A stretch of 64,000 nt of DNA from Paragonimus westermani (lineage: Eukaryota; Platyhelminthes; Trematoda; Plagiorchiida; Troglotrematidae). The notes beneath the pieces are model-generated. The model searched no databases. It had not been told where the DNA came from and was given only the letters and a program-made list of their open reading frames with translations. The stretch covers positions 22,264 to 86,263 of the forward strand of contig QNGE01000755.1 in assembly GCA_008508345.1 (NCBI GenBank), written 5' to 3'. How positions within the stretch are numbered: the stretch's first letter is position 1; each line of letters opens with the position of its first letter. The translations under genes were made by a program, and so were the position numbers. Shown in pieces: positions 1 through 13,709 of the stretch.

Positions 1-340
1 CATGGTTGTGTGTGGGCTGAGATACTGCCAGGACGCCCAGACCTAGACAGGAGAACGATTAGGGTTCTCAACCAAAGCCTTTGGCTCAATAGCCTGTATC
101 GTAAGGCAGCGGGTATGTTGCGGTGTACCAGAAATGGTACTTTTTTCGGGAAGAGATGCCAACCATCTTCCAACCCCCAATTCGAAGGACCAGGAGACTG
201 TGGTTTGTCAGACCTCTACCTGTTGGCCTGCCTGGTATGAGTAACTCTGTCCAGTTTAGCCCAAGAGGTCATCGAGATGCGCAAGCCGTCACACCACGTC
301 AAAGGTCCAATCTCACCGTGACGGATCAGGAAACTGCACA
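1..340 (+). mobile_element. Probable decayed retroelement 3' end
   Basis: This stretch is less AT-rich than its surroundings. Around 228-305 it reads like the terminal region of non-LTR retroelements common in flatworms and molluscs: a 'gcctgcctggtatgag' phrase, then 'aagaggtcatcgagatgcgc', then 'accacgtcaaaggtccaat'. I recognise this from general familiarity with such ends, not from an alignment. No intact reading frame covers it; the short frames on both strands overlap and are broken. The 5' side lies outside the window. It could also be the tail of another repeat class. Confidence 0.35.
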
Positions 341-3300
341 ACAACCTTGTTAAAATAGACTCAACAATGCTCTCCATTGAGCAACCCTTGAAAATTTGGT
401 CGATGTATCGTAATTGCACTGTTGCTAAAACAGGGTTGCGTTGAATGGGCCAATTTGGTGAGTTCACTCACATTAACTTGGCCACTGGTGTTAGCAACGG
501 ACAAGTTTGTCAATTGATACGGACAACTTGATTAAAGGAAGTATGGAACTTTCTACTGTTTCGACAAGAAACAAACTTCGCCTCTTTGACTATCGTGGAC
601 TAAACCAACATGTCTTCTCCCTTTTTGAGGAGACTTCAACTGCAAATGAACTGGTATCTGAACCGGCTTATGCGGAATCCGTGACCGATTACAGATGGCT
701 GTTTATATTCGGAATCAGAAGGAAAACCAAAGACTAGAACACCACACCAATGGCTAGGATATGTTCCAGGTTCACCAGAAAGTTGTGGAATCGAGAAGAG
801 GCATAGTTTAATTATGACCTCACAGCTACAGAGTGAGCCGGCTGACTTGCCACTAGTGCTCTATAATTTAGTAGAACTCCAGAGTTCACGGCCTCCTCAT
901 TATTTGTAAAAACGGGCCATGAACAAAAAACGCTTGAGAGTCAACTAATTTTTAGATGGTCTGTAGCCATTTAGGATACCACATTTATTCTTGGTAAAGC
1001 CTCATTTTACACCAGGCGAGAAGGCCCACCTGAATACTTCGCGAGGTGAAGTTTTCTCACGACTCTGATCAGGTCTTGTCAGTCTGATACACCATCCCTC
1101 ACTAGATTACATAACTACATCAAAAACATTTCAGCTTCTCATAAAAATTTCTTTAGGGTAATGGTGCACATAAAGTATTTAACTCAGTCCGTACAGAGCT
1201 TTGTACACCCTGGGTTTTATAACTGACCTGGGGTATTTTCATCCCGTATTCATTACGTTGGTTTTAATTCAAATTGTGGAGCGCACTTTGGTGTATTGTT
1301 CAACAGTCTGATTTGATTCCTATTGATTTGATTGTTACAGTTTGTCAACATGGATTTATGTATAACTGAAAATAAACACAGTTTCAAAGTAAGGGTTCTA
1401 TATTCATCTGACGAACATTTGAATGTTTATTTCCAAAAAATGTCTACAGGAGTCCGAAGAACATATTTGATCCTTAAGTAATACATTACGATCGTGTGTG
1501 GAACTCTAAACAGTAGATCTGTCTTATGCTGTTCTTCTAGTATACAGAACAGTGGCGTTTGGTTCTTCGGCATGTTCGGAAGACCTGTTGCATATCAGAT
1601 CGTATAAAACTGTGCACCTACTTTTAAGGTAAGCTTCCAAACTGTAATTGAGAAACGTGATGATTTTTATGCATACCAAACTATTTCCAGTTTTGTGGAT
1701 TTTCCGGAATGTTGGCACAAGGTTTCACACCGAGAGAATTTGGCTTAAACTGACAGTATATCTGTTTGTTATATTGAATGCCACATACGATCGATTCATG
1801 CCACATTTGATTAAGATCACGTGGCATACGAATAGTCATAGTAGTCAATAATAGAGCAGATGTGAAAATAGATCGATGGGATAATCTTTCACGTTCTGCT
1901 CATTCCCGTTCTGTGGAACTGAGTGTGAAACTGACTGTCTAGCTTACAACTCCTAGAGCACATTCGACCGGCCATGAGCTAAGGTCCAGGGAGGGCAGAG
2001 AAGGGGATCGGAAGGTGTGCGACTTCGCTGTGGTACAGACAGAGGAAACGAGACGGGGGTTGATTGGGAATTGCTAGCGGGGGCCAATCAAAATCGAGAT
2101 GGTGAGAGATGTTTGTTTCTCAATGTCAGAGACACGATTCCTTTGGAAAACTAGAAGATTGATTTTTTCTCAGGAAAGATTGGAGATTTCTATCGTTTGG
2201 AACTAACAGATGTAAGTGATCTCTTTAGGATACATTGCAGTTTGGATATGGCATAGCTAAGTTTTTTGAACATGTACTACATCAACTATTCATTTCGGTA
2301 TCTTTTGGCGAACTTCAAACAACCCTGTTAAACAAAATTTTGAAACTAAATGAAAAGTTTTCTGTTTAGCATTGTTTGTCTTTTTTCTGGAGAGCTGGAT
2401 ATCTGCTAGTCGGTTCGTATTCGAAGTCACAATCTGAACTCCATCATACGCGTTCAGTTGATTTACGGTCCGGTTTGTTTAGTAGCTTGAAAAGTGTGTT
2501 CACTACAACTTTGAATCTGGATGTTTTCTCATTTTTCCATAAAAGTTGGGTGATGTGTTCTTTCGTTGTAAACAGTCTTGCGTTTCTGAGGTTCATGTAC
2601 CGCCAGCAAGCCAAGTTAGCCAACGGCTTTGCAATCACACGTCATTTGACCTTTGGGATACGCCAATCCAACTGAGGTGGAGTATTTGTCTTCTCCAGTT
2701 GTTGTCGGATCGATGGAGTTCACAATGATAAGAAACTGAATATCATTAGCAATCGTCACAAATCTTGTTGGTTGAGATGAGCTGAACTAAACTAACCCAC
2801 TTCATTCTGTAATCCAAATACACTCCAAAAGTTGGGAAGATTCAATGCAATCGTACAGAGTTAACATATCTTTCCCAATTTGCTCTCAACTTGAACCAAG
2901 ACTCATCGCTACAAACCACATTGGCTCACATGCTAGGTGATCAAGTTAGAAGTCTCTCAGTTCACAACCATCGTAAACATCGAACAATTCCTCTCACTTT
3001 CAGAGCTTGAGCCATAAGACTGTATGAAATTGATCGCCTCACCAGTCTGATATTTAACATTAGCTACTGGAATAATACTGACATTCTTTCAGTACATTTT
3101 TCTTTAGCCTTTAAAACAGAAACGCATTCAATCAATCGAACCGATCAGTACTCACGATTCACATCAAACAACGTGACATTTCTCATGCAAGAGTATGTTG
3201 CTGGTCTTCATTCGTTGTTGGGACACAAAAGGGTGTAAAGTGAACTTGAACCAGGAAGGCCGAAAAGCATTTGGATGAGAGTTAACCTTAAAATCGTTAT

Positions 3301-6300
3301 GTTTGCTACGAAGCATACGAAGGAGTTACGACAATGTGAATTGACTGCCAACTTCACCCTACAAAATTGGCGTCATTTGAACAGGTGACCTATAACGTAG
3401 GCAATCATGTCCAAATATGAAGAAAACTTACATACCATAACGTTTTACTGAGCTTGTAACACAACATTGGACAAACCAGCAACCGTTAATCTCAAGTAAT
3501 TGCAGAGAAGGACAGTTAGGGGTGATTTGGTATGCACGATATCTAAATCTTCTCTCGTCACTCCGAATTACCGTCAGCAACATGCAGGGACCAAGCTTTG
3601 AGCACACTGCTGCTGATTTATTCGGAGGAGTGAATGTGGAAGAGACACAGTGACCCTGATGCACAGCATTCGATTTAAGCGGGCACTTCTTAGAATTAGA
3701 TGCACGAAGTCGCCCTATAGCCTATTCGGTTTAGAATTGACTAATTGCATGCATTAAGAAGGGTTTTAGAAACAAAACAAAAATCGGTAAGCAATTTTGA
3801 CAAACCTTTTGTTGAGCTGGTACATCTGATGTTTTACCTCATCCGTCTCAACCGGTTGTGTCAAAAATATTGAGCTCTGTTATTAATTTGCAATTTACTG
3901 GCTAAAACATAAAAGTCATATACAGAAGATGAACAACGAAGTTAGACATGGAGTCGGCAAACATACGTTCGCACCAAACACGATATAATCGTCACCATGA
4001 CAAACCGATGGGTTATTTGCGACTATAACGCCAGCTGGTGAGTTCGGATCAATCGCAATATGTCTCGTTGCTGACTATGTCACTGTTTTGACATATGACG
4101 CACAGGTCGCTATTACAATAATGATTCAATTACTAATAAAAATCGGAACTGACTGAATACGCGTTACGATTATGAATTATTTCTGGGGCAACAGTATACC
4201 AAGCCTAACACGCGGAATGAATTAGGAATTTACTTGCAACTGAGCAGTTGCAAGTTACTCCAAAAATGAGGAAGAACCTGAAATTGAAGAAATTCCTCAT
4301 AAATTCCGCTTTGGGGAAAATACTGTAGAAGAACAGACCGCCAAATATGTCTAAAAGTTAGGTAAGCCAGTACGGTAAGACGGTCCATCAAACCATTAGG
4401 AGAGATGACGAAAACGACATGTCCAAAACATTAAGTAAAACCACTCAGCCTTAAGGCTTTCATTGGTTTTGGATTAACGAAACGTTCAACCACTCTCTCA
4501 CCCTTGAACTGTTGAGGTTTTTCACCCTGTTGCCCACGTCGGATAGACAGTCATTTTAGGGTTCATTGTAGCCAAACACAGCGAAGCTTCGAGACTGACC
4601 GATTAACTTTAACACAAGGTAAGCTCCATAAAAAGCGTTCAAAGCTTGGCAGTATATCCTCGTCCTCACTGTGGATTATCTGCCGAAGTTATTGATGCCG
4701 TAGGGCAACATTTAGCAGACGTTGGTTGAAGATTGTTGAGAGCAATGATCAGGTTGGTGACTCGGGTTTGTGATTTAGGTTTTCGGTTGTTCTGTGCACT
4801 TCGCATTTAGGATGCTAACAGCTTATCGTCAGTTGGCAACCTGAGTGTGTTTCCACTCTGATCCTCATGGACGGGGATCAAAGTAGTTGACCGAGTCTCT
4901 TGTTGGTGACTTTAAACATTAGGTTCTCTTTAACAACTTCATCGGTGCAGGAAGAAGACCGGTGCTGCAGTTCGTTAATATTTCGTCCACTGTCATTAGT
5001 AGTACACGTGAAATATGCAGGTTACATGGGACAAACGATTGAAGATAGAATATGGATACGCACACGTATTATATCACCACCACGACAAACCCTATGGGTT
5101 GCTTCAATCACTTTGTGCAAGTAAGGCCGACTGGTGGAGTCTGATCAACATACCTTTGCTAAGGACAGATAGCTTGGGGTTCAGATCGCATAACAATGTT
5201 TTGAACGAGTTAAGAAGGTAAACTTATCGACTTGTTATTATAAGGTGTTTAGCACTCGATAATGTAGGGTTTCCAACAACCTGTTAACTGGTTTGAAATT
5301 GTCGTCATCGACCGTTTCAGCTAGTTCGAGACGTATTCGGCTGCTGGCTGATGTACCCATCCCACGCATGAGGATGAGACATTACAGTAATCTGTCTACC
5401 ATAAAGCAATATGGTGTGGGCAACATCACCGGTTTTACAGCTTTGCCACAATAGCATAAATCGTGGAAAATATTATCAAGCCTTGACTGATTTTTATGGA
5501 TGGCAGAAAAAGCTTACCTTATGTTGCAGTTAGTCCGTTAGTCTCCAAGATTCTCTCTGTGTCTGACTAGCAGGAACCCTAAAGCGATTGTCTATCCATC
5601 GTAGACTACAAGGTGTAAACCTAACATCTTCCATCTAAAAAGAACTGTCTTGTTATTTTGTTCTCTCTAGTTTGTCTATTCTCTTTAAGTTTATTCTAAT
5701 TCTTTGGACTACAACTCATTCTTTCTCTTTGTCCTTAATCAGTTGAGCGGTCAAAGGTTCAATTCCCACATGGTACGAACAGTAGTAATACAACTGAAAA
5801 TGACCAGATCATTCTATGCACGTCAATTCACAATGCCTCTGTTGTGACTACCTGGTCGTTAGGAAATGTTTGTACCGAATTTGGCGTGTTCCGATGTGAA
5901 CCGTCACTACACAGAAGGCGTCACCATACAAACTTTTTGACTGTATCACTAATAATGATTCCATCACTTTGACTTTCTATAGGCAAATGGAAAAACCCAT
6001 GTAAACGATAAGTCATAGGATAATCTAGTGATTACTAACGGTCTAGTATTGAACATCTCAATCAGTTGAAGCTCACTGTTATTGTCACGTTGCATAGCTC
6101 ATGCTTACTACAGTGACTGTCAAAGAGGTTAGTAGAAATTTACGCACTGAAACTTGTTACGCCATAGGCTCAATCCAGCTGATGGGGGTCTGAGTTTAGC
6201 AAGACATGATCAGATTTTAAAGATATCCAGCTCTTCTACAGCATAGAATTTTGACAACTGTGTTCATTACTCCTGAAGTAATTAACCCCTTCTTATAATC

Positions 6301-9300
6301 TTTCCTCGGGTCCAATTTTGTATTCATCCAGTTTTAGTTCAGGGAGGTAACACATACTGAAAAACTATATTTATTGTTGACAACTACCAAGGGTCAGCGA
6401 GATGCCATTCTTCCAATGCTTTAAGTTGCAGTGACGATGTTTGCTTTGCAAATGTCTTTAATCTCTTGTTGTGTCCAGGGTTGATGACTGTTTTCGTCCA
6501 CTGCTCTATCGTTGATTGCACCGTTATGCAAACGATCCTTCAGAACCGCTTTCCAGATCTCCTTCGAACGTATACGTGTATTCATGAGGATGATTGCAAA
6601 TGAAGTAATGCATCCATTGTTAGTCATTCACAATACAATCGGCGGCTCCACAGTGTTTTCCCCTATTCTATCGATCCATATTGACTTTGGTTTTTATGGC
6701 TATCCCATCAAGTTGACTCCTTCTTATATTGTTCCCTCTGAAATCTCACAATCTGGCTAGCTATTTACTCTCGCAGTTTTCTTGCTACCTATCTAGCCAG
6801 CATAATTTTTCAAATTCTAACCGTAAGATATGTCTTTTTTGCAAAATGTCCCACGAATCGAATGTGAGGGTCGGTTAGTCATTGCTCCATTTCCTGCCTA
6901 TCGAATCCAGGGGCGTTTCGTGCGATGAAGTGTGTTCCGGTCAACCCCACTCCGAAGAGAGCAACTGAAATTACCTTGTATGTTTGCTGGTCCAGTTAAC
7001 CTATCAAGGTTTGTGTATTAAATAATGCGAGTCTAATAACAATTTTTTTCTAGGGCACAAGCCTAAATCGCAACAGATTCAACTGAGACTAAACGTGGGA
7101 CACGAATTACGGAAATACAACACAAACGTCCAGCCTTATAATTTCGAGGCTGTTCTGTTTTTCTATGATGGCGATTGAAACGTGTGTTACCGTTTCTTCC
7201 GTTTCTAATGCACCAAATTTTGTAGCAAAATGTTGGTTGCTCCTACATTCAACGTGTTTCTCATCCGAAATCAGTGTAGGCAGTCTACACGGTTTCCCAT
7301 GTAGTGGCATGTGTGCTAGGTTGCTTGTGGTGCACCGCCGTTCGCTTGAAACGAAATATGTCCGTCTAGTCACATTAAGTCAACACAAGCGGTTGCAGCA
7401 CTGTGAAGTCCAAGTACGAACTGATGTTAGTAGGAGTTACAAGTGGCCAAGATTATTGTTTGATTCAGCCCGGAGCAAAGGATTTCTTTCCCAGCACTTC
7501 GCGGCATGAAGATTGGTTGTTTTAGTGTGACTGGTAATGAACCGGCATTCGTACATGAGCACGTAGTCGATATGGGAAGGCAAGTGCACTTTCATGAAAA
7601 TCGGCGGCCAGGGGAATAATCATATGCAATTGTCACTCCTAATTCACGAGGGCTGACAGCCCGCAATCTGTGGATTTTCTGGAACGGTATAAGTACTCAT
7701 CTATATTTCATTATCTCCAATTAATTTTGACTCGTCTTTGTAACCATTTGTCACTTTCTACTTACCACCCGCAGGTTAACCACCTTTTGAATAATTGGGG
7801 TGATTTCAGATGAAGGGATGAATTTGTAAGATAGCTTTGAATGAGAAGTGGCGAGTAAACTTGGACTCTTCCGCGTAATACCATCAGAAAAATCAAGAGC
7901 ATTGTAGTTATAATATTGTTTTCAACGTGTGATGATCTGTTTTTGCTGTGCATGCGTGCGGTGTACCAACTGGAATAATTCCGTTTTACCAGGGGTTTAA
8001 AGTTATGCGAGGCTACAATGTTTATTACGAAATCCCAGTAGCGATTGCATACTTCTCGTTGGCCGACAGATGATCCACTTTGGTTTCTGATTTTCGAGAA
8101 CAGAACGGGTATTTTCAGCAAAAAGAAAGTTATCCATTCACATGAGAAGTACTTCTCATTTACGTTTCTACCAAATGTGACAACTTAGTTGATGGCGACA
8201 TACGAATACTCGTGAATAGTTGAAAATTTTATTCGTTGCGTGACCTGTTCAGGTCTTTCCTAGAAGAGAAAGCGGGCATTTGAGTATTTTCAGTTTTGAG
8301 AGAGTTTGAACAACGGCTTACTTAATGTAATGCAACAGTGGATGCTAATCAACCGGTCCGAAATCACATCTTGAGTATACAGAAGTTGAACTGATACATG
8401 GTTATTGATGTATAGTTATCAATACTTGATTAGGAAACAACTTCATACTGTGGTGAATAGTCGACTTTCTCATACGTCAGTACATTAAAGTCGCCTCTAG
8501 CTAGACTCTGGTCAACTTTTGGAGGTAAAATTTCGGTTCTGTTGAAATTAGTAAATGTTGCGCAATGGTTTCAAGAACGCGACCGACCGAAATTAGAGAG
8601 ATTGCAATATCAGTTTTGTCTGGGTGATCAGAATAACCTTCGACTGTACCTGACACGTGATACATGGTAAATGAATATGTGTGCTCCGAGTGTTTTTGGG
8701 GAGAGAATATAGCTTCAAAACTCAAGATCTGAGGAGTTCGACTTCAAACCTGTAAAATTTACGGTCACAGGTTCACGAGGAAGGATCGCCACATGTTGTG
8801 CTTGTAACGAGAAATCACACTCTTCTGCTAAACATTTTCCCGGGTTATGAACCATGATTTATGGAAAACACACGTTTGTTTGTTTTCACTTATATGTGTA
8901 AAACACACGACCTGTGAAATATCGTCCCAAGAAAAACAGCCTGGTTTATCTCACGATTTTGTTTTCCTTGTTCAACCTTCGGAGAACACTTATGTAGAGG
9001 TGCTATGAAGTTGCTTCAAATCATAGATGGCTTTATGTGCAAAAGCAGACTATGGTGTTTATATGTATCGCGAAGTAAACAGATGACACTTTTCCTATAA
9101 AACTGGATATTTTTCAGCGTTAGACTAAATATACTTCTGGTTGATTAGCTTATGGATGTTAGTACAGAGTCTCAATGTTCACATGGGATTATTCGTTTGG
9201 ATTGATACAATATAGAGGTAGTCCGGTAGCTTGTACTGGGGTGAATGGATGGAACTACTGTCAGTGCTGATTGTGCGGTTTAGTTGTAATGACGGATAGT

Positions 9301-10073
9301 CAGATATTCATACTTTGGTCTAAGAACACTGATTTTTATCAATTTCCATCTAATTAATTCACTGATGACCTCTTTTGAGCCAGTTTTTCGTAACTATCAC
9401 ACCCTAACTTATTGATGGGTTGGATAAGCTGTGTCCTGAAAATCATTGGAAATCGCCTACTGCAAGTCACAATTTCTGAACAACACATCAGCGATCGATA
9501 TTTACAAGTCATGGTTTTTCTTAATTATTACGGTGAATATCAGCTCACTAATGAGAGAGTGGCGAGCATTCTCACGAATTTACCTGCTAATTTTGATCGA
9601 GTTTGAGTGACGTGAAAATTTTTTAGCAACCACTCTTTCGAATAGCTTAGTACGCATTGTTTTGAGTACAAAAAACGTTTTCGTCAAAACTCCAGACAAA
9701 CTTGTGGACAACCAGTAAATTGTTTCATTAGTGACGTTTCACTTTTGGCACTGAAGCTCCCTCAGACTAAAGTACCTTGTTTTCCGAATACCGACCGTCC
9801 TAACAAATAACTCATATGTCTGATGAGCAACATACTGAAACTAACAAAATATAATCACAATTCATTCACTCGATGACATCAATATGATGATCAAACACAT
9901 TCAGCGTGACTGGTACACTTTAACATTATCATGTAGTCAGCAAAATAAGTGAGGGTAGCAGTCGTATTTTTATACGAAATTACAAGCACCTCTCAGTGTC
10001 TGTAACACTCGAATTCCGATGGGCAGTTTAATCATCTTTTTTCAAACAGAAGCATGATGTTCGCTTTTCACGC
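341..10073. other. Non-coding stretch with no recognised gene
   Basis: I see no coding exon that I can support here. The open frames (up to about 119 codons, for example near 7165-7509 and 7762-8121) have no recognisable motifs, overlap frames on the opposite strand, and lack paired splice signals. One weak internal similarity exists: about 60 bases at 3965-4030 resemble 5050-5115, sharing the core 'atgacaaaccgatgggtt' with a few changes, which suggests an old dispersed repeat. It lies upstream of the KIAA0513-like gene and may contain its promoter or untranslated first exons, but I cannot point to them. Confidence 0.5.
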
Positions 10074-10275
10074 TCACGAAGGATCATCATCCTGGTGGAG
10101 AAAGGAAATTTTCACCGCCAGGATTTGAATCTGTTTTCTCTTGGGACGTCCTGACAATTCAGGCGCCACGTACCCCCACACCAGGCATGATTGTTTTATT
10201 CTACCTAAAGCTTGGAAACGTTGGTTTGTGAGTGCTGTTTGTGTTGGCCTGTTGCCAACTAGGGGATACAAAGTG
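10074..10275 (-). mobile_element. Candidate tRNA-derived SINE
   Basis: Read on the minus strand, the segment is GC-richer than its flanks and contains 'gattcaaatcc' (plus positions 10121-10131), a good match to a tRNA B box. The upstream phrase 'ggcgcctgaattgtcaggac' is partly self-complementary. An A box at the right distance is not clear. The 65-codon open frame across it is probably incidental. It lies just upstream of the first coding exon of the KIAA0513-like gene. A second copy elsewhere in the genome would settle the call; I see none in this window. Confidence 0.35.
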
Positions 10276-10706
10276 ATTGTTCTATCGGTCTACGAGTAAG
10301 ATATGCATTTTTGAAGGGCTGCATAAAAATTGAAACTCGATTCCAGTGCTTGTTTTCTTGATAGGCTGGTTGAAATGTCTACGTAAATGTGAACGCCGGG
10401 ATCAATTGTGGATACTTTCCAGTTTGGAGCAGTGGGATTCTACACTAAAATGATAGTGAAATCTGTTTAATTCGAAGTTCGTACACGGTGATTCGACTGT
10501 TCTAGTGGAGTGTGCCGCAACATGAGGATAACATAGATAAGTCAGACATTTATTTGCTTACATCACGTTGAACAGTTCGGTGCAACAAGAATAAGCTTTT
10601 ATGTAGAGTTTAATGCTTAAGTCTTGAGTTGTTAATAGAGAAACACGTCACTAATAAGCCATGTTACCCGGTTCCCGATTTGTTGCATTTTAGCATTAGT
10701 TCCCGA
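10276..10706 (+). promoter_or_regulatory. Upstream region and 5' untranslated part of first coding exon
   Basis: No coding sequence is seen before the ATG at 10707. A usable splice acceptor, 'gttgcattttag', ends at 10693, so the coding exon may start at 10694 with 13 bases of 5' untranslated sequence, implying at least one non-coding exon further upstream. The open frame does continue upstream of the ATG to about 10629, but it begins there without an ATG. No TATA box or other promoter element is convincing. Confidence 0.35.
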
Positions 10707-11170
10707 ATGAATGTGCGTGGATTTTTCAAAAACGTTTTAAGCAGTGAGCCTGATGCGGCCAACTCACAGACAACAACTGAGGTACCAAAAACAGGAGGTG
10801 CTTCCGGAATGACCAGCTTTTTATCCGGCACTTCACGGTTCTTGGATTCTGTACAAACAAAGAAGAACGGATTAATCAGTGATCTGTCTAATAAGCTGAG
10901 CTCGATTAAGCTACCCGGAGATCAAAGTGGCACGGGGACTCAGGGAAAAAAGCGAAAGAAACGTTTGGCATCTAACGGTCAGGAAGACAGTGGGGATGAA
11001 GAAAGTTCTGCGAGCGAATATGGAGACGATGGAGACCGTCCGATGTATGCGGAACAGCCACCTATGGAACGGCGTGTATCTGTAGACAGCGTGGCCAGTC
11101 TACCGGAAGATGAGGTGGATCAGTGGAAATCAGAAATCAGTAAACTCGTCAGTTATATATTTGAACAAAA
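10707..11170 (+). CDS. KIAA0513-like: KIAA0513-like (SBF2-domain) protein, coding exon 1
   Basis: This is the N-terminal exon of an intracellular protein of the KIAA0513/SBF2-domain family, whose biochemical function is not established. The ATG at 10707 starts MNVRGFFKNVLSSEP. The exon encodes about 155 residues. Residues 1-80 are rich in Ser, Thr and Gly with a possible amphipathic stretch at 35-66. A basic cluster KKRKKR at 81-86 (possible nuclear signal) is followed by an acidic run at 92-110. RRVSVDS at 122-128 looks like a basophilic kinase site, and a helical segment (EVDQWKSEISKLVSYIF) begins the conserved domain. The human protein, as I remember it, also has an Arg/Ser-rich, acidic lead-in before the matching helix. 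The exon ends AA|gtgagg (phase 2). If unspliced, a TGA follows immediately, so a donor here is required for the downstream match. Confidence 0.72.
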
Positions 11171-13663
11171 GTGAGGTTTAGATTCTGGAATTAGTGCGCA
11201 TATTATAAACAATTCCTGCGCCTTGTGCTGTTAAGGAACTTGTGGAATTGAAGCACAAACCTGGTTATATTTTTTTCACGTTCAGAGACGAGCTAAGGTT
11301 GGTAATTTTCATTGTAATCTGTTTCACTGGTGGATATATAAATCATCCTGATTGAGATGATCCCCATGGACTTGATGGCCTGACATATGCTTCTTTCTTT
11401 ACGTCAAATGTTTTCGTTCATTTTCTTCAGCACACTGTTGATCTAGATGTTACCGACTTCTATAGTCCGGTACAAAATATTCACGACAAACTTGGTGCCT
11501 CTGTCAGTTATCGTTCTTCCACATTTGCATACAGATCTAGGGAAGTGGTCAATAGTTTCATTGCTCAAAATTATCGGTTGCCTGAAAAATATAAATTTTC
11601 CATTATATGCAGCGGCATATACTGGGTTTCCGTTGTTTATCCTCTTCGTCCACTATTCAATCGCTTGCTTCTCAAACTATTATTGTTTGCGCATTTGTCA
11701 TCCTTCTCTTGATCTGCACTTGAGTGCGACCGAAGTAGGAGAAGCCTCTCAAAGATAACCGTAATTTCAGACCTAGTCCGAACTGTTGCTTTTGAATCAA
11801 CCGTGACCTACTGGACTGCCTAGTTCAAAACAATGTGGCAGTAACCACTTGTTTTAGTTTGCTGTCAAGCTTAAATTGAACACTTATCATGTACTCCTGA
11901 AGGATGCGGTTGACAGTCGTCGCGTAACAGCGGAACGTAGGCCCGGATGATAAACTCTGTATACGGTTGATAAACGGTTGGGTTGGACTAACGTACGTCA
12001 GTAAAACCATATAGCTGCCTATATATATATAGTACAGCCGTCCAGCAGTCTGTGTCGTGACAGGGTTGTTTTTGTGACGATTCGCTGTAAAAGGATTTTT
12101 CATCAAAAGTTCTCAGCAACGTACGTTATTTTAGCAGTTAATTTGGTAATCATTCTACAATTTGGTCGACAAAAACAAAATAATCAAACTTTGTGGGTTT
12201 ATGATTTTTGATATTTTTCTGATAAGTGTTATATTGAAAGCAGTCTTGTAGCAAGGGCACTAGAGACTGATTTCTGTTCCTTCTAGTGTCACTCAGATCG
12301 AAAGTAAACGGAAGGTGTGTAGTGATATATGACGGGAGAAACAGTATCGATTTGATGAATGAAATAGTGACGTAGTTTTCTGTGAGGAATTATGTTCCGC
12401 AAGATGTGCTGTGGAACAGTACGTGCAAGTTGCAGAGGTCACCGGTTTTGAAAACGCCTCTTTTATGTACTGGATGATGACGTGTTATCACAGTTCACTA
12501 ACGAGAGAGAACGGAATTTCTCTTATTCAAAAACGACTTTGAAAATTGCGTACTACCAACTGAATGGCTGAAACCAAATCATTTTTCAAAACAAGTGTAA
12601 AATTTTCCGGAGTGTTTTATTATTCTTCCTCAATTTTTTCACATTTGAAGATTATCATCATCATCCACGACGTGACGACTTATGAATGCACTGTTGATGT
12701 ATTATGCTATGTAACTTTGACCTGAACCAGTAAGCCGAAATAGAATGTGATGAACTAGCGATAATTGCAAAATGATTGTAATTCGTCGACTGAGCTAACA
12801 GAATATCTGTACATAATCTACAGTCTATGCAAAAGGAAGTGTTGCGCATAAGTTTCATTGATTCACCTGCAATATCCGCCATATCAGTTGTCAAATAAAC
12901 TCAGAGGCTGTTAATTGCCCTTGAGTTTTATGCTCTGTTAAGTGCCTTTTCTTCAAGATATGTCAATGTTATCACGTCTGAAATTCGATGTTTGGCATTT
13001 TTGTTCATCCCTCAAGCATCGTACTTGTTTCTCCTCACCATTCCGCAATGGTGTTCGTAGATTTCGTAACACTAGATCGAATTTGCCGTAAAGTGTTTGT
13101 AATCTCCGTGTTGTTAGCAGAGTAGTGCGTCATTTCACAATGCTGTCACAGAACGATCTTTTATGCTATTGCTCGATCTCGTTTCCTGTGATAAGCTCGC
13201 CCACAGACATCTCCTTACCATGTCTTATGAGCTTCACCGAATGCGCATGTTCTGGCAACACCAAGCACTCCTTCACACTTATGTGTGTGTTCATAGCTGT
13301 TTATAGGGTGTCATTTCTTCATTCATTTTCCAGTTATCTGTAAAAAACATGCAAGGCAGTGAATGACCTGAATGAAGGATTAACCGGCAGACAGATTGAA
13401 CGGTTTTTCTCTGTTTATTTGTTTTCCGTATTACACAATGAACTTAAAATGTCTGTTGAATAGTTCCTATAAACAGTGTGTATGCTGTCTGAATACTCAC
13501 ATATCCCTAGTGGATAAAGCAAACTGATACTGCTGTTATGTGTTTGGGAGTAGTCTGCTTACTGCTTCAGGTCGGTGGTTTTCATTGTCTATAGTTACAA
13601 TGAAGGCTGGTTTTGACATGCAGTAATGTATCACTACACACTGATGTCCTTGTTTATTCACAG
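11171..13663 (+). other. Intron 1 of the KIAA0513-like gene
   Basis: This is about 2.5 kb of AT-rich sequence between a GTGAGG donor and a 'tgtttattcacag' acceptor. I see no repeat family shared with the rest of the window and no exon on either strand that I would defend. A short (ta)n run lies near 12018-12030. Confidence 0.6.
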
Positions 13664-13709
13664 GCCAATCGGTTCGGAAATGAAAGCAAATTTTCAAAAC
13701 TTTGTTACG
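13664..13709 (+). CDS. KIAA0513-like: KIAA0513-like protein, coding exon 2 (46 nt)
   Basis: This very short exon is bounded by the acceptor 'tgtttattcacag' and the donor ACG|gtaagc. Its first base completes the lysine codon left open by exon 1 (phase 2), and it then reads PIGSEMKANFQNFVT with no stop and ends in phase 0. The EMKANFQNF stretch matches the family position where the human protein has an 'EEKAKFGEY'-type sequence directly after the first helix of the domain. Together with the strict phase fit on both sides, this makes a chance match unlikely despite the length. It is too short to be found by open-frame length alone. Confidence 0.76.

Noticed and set aside
4900..5124. Frame containing YAGYMGQTIEDRIWIRTR, resembling a GIY-YIG core
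   Set aside because: The upstream CxC segment and the downstream EH motif of a PLE nuclease are missing, so the resemblance is too weak to call.
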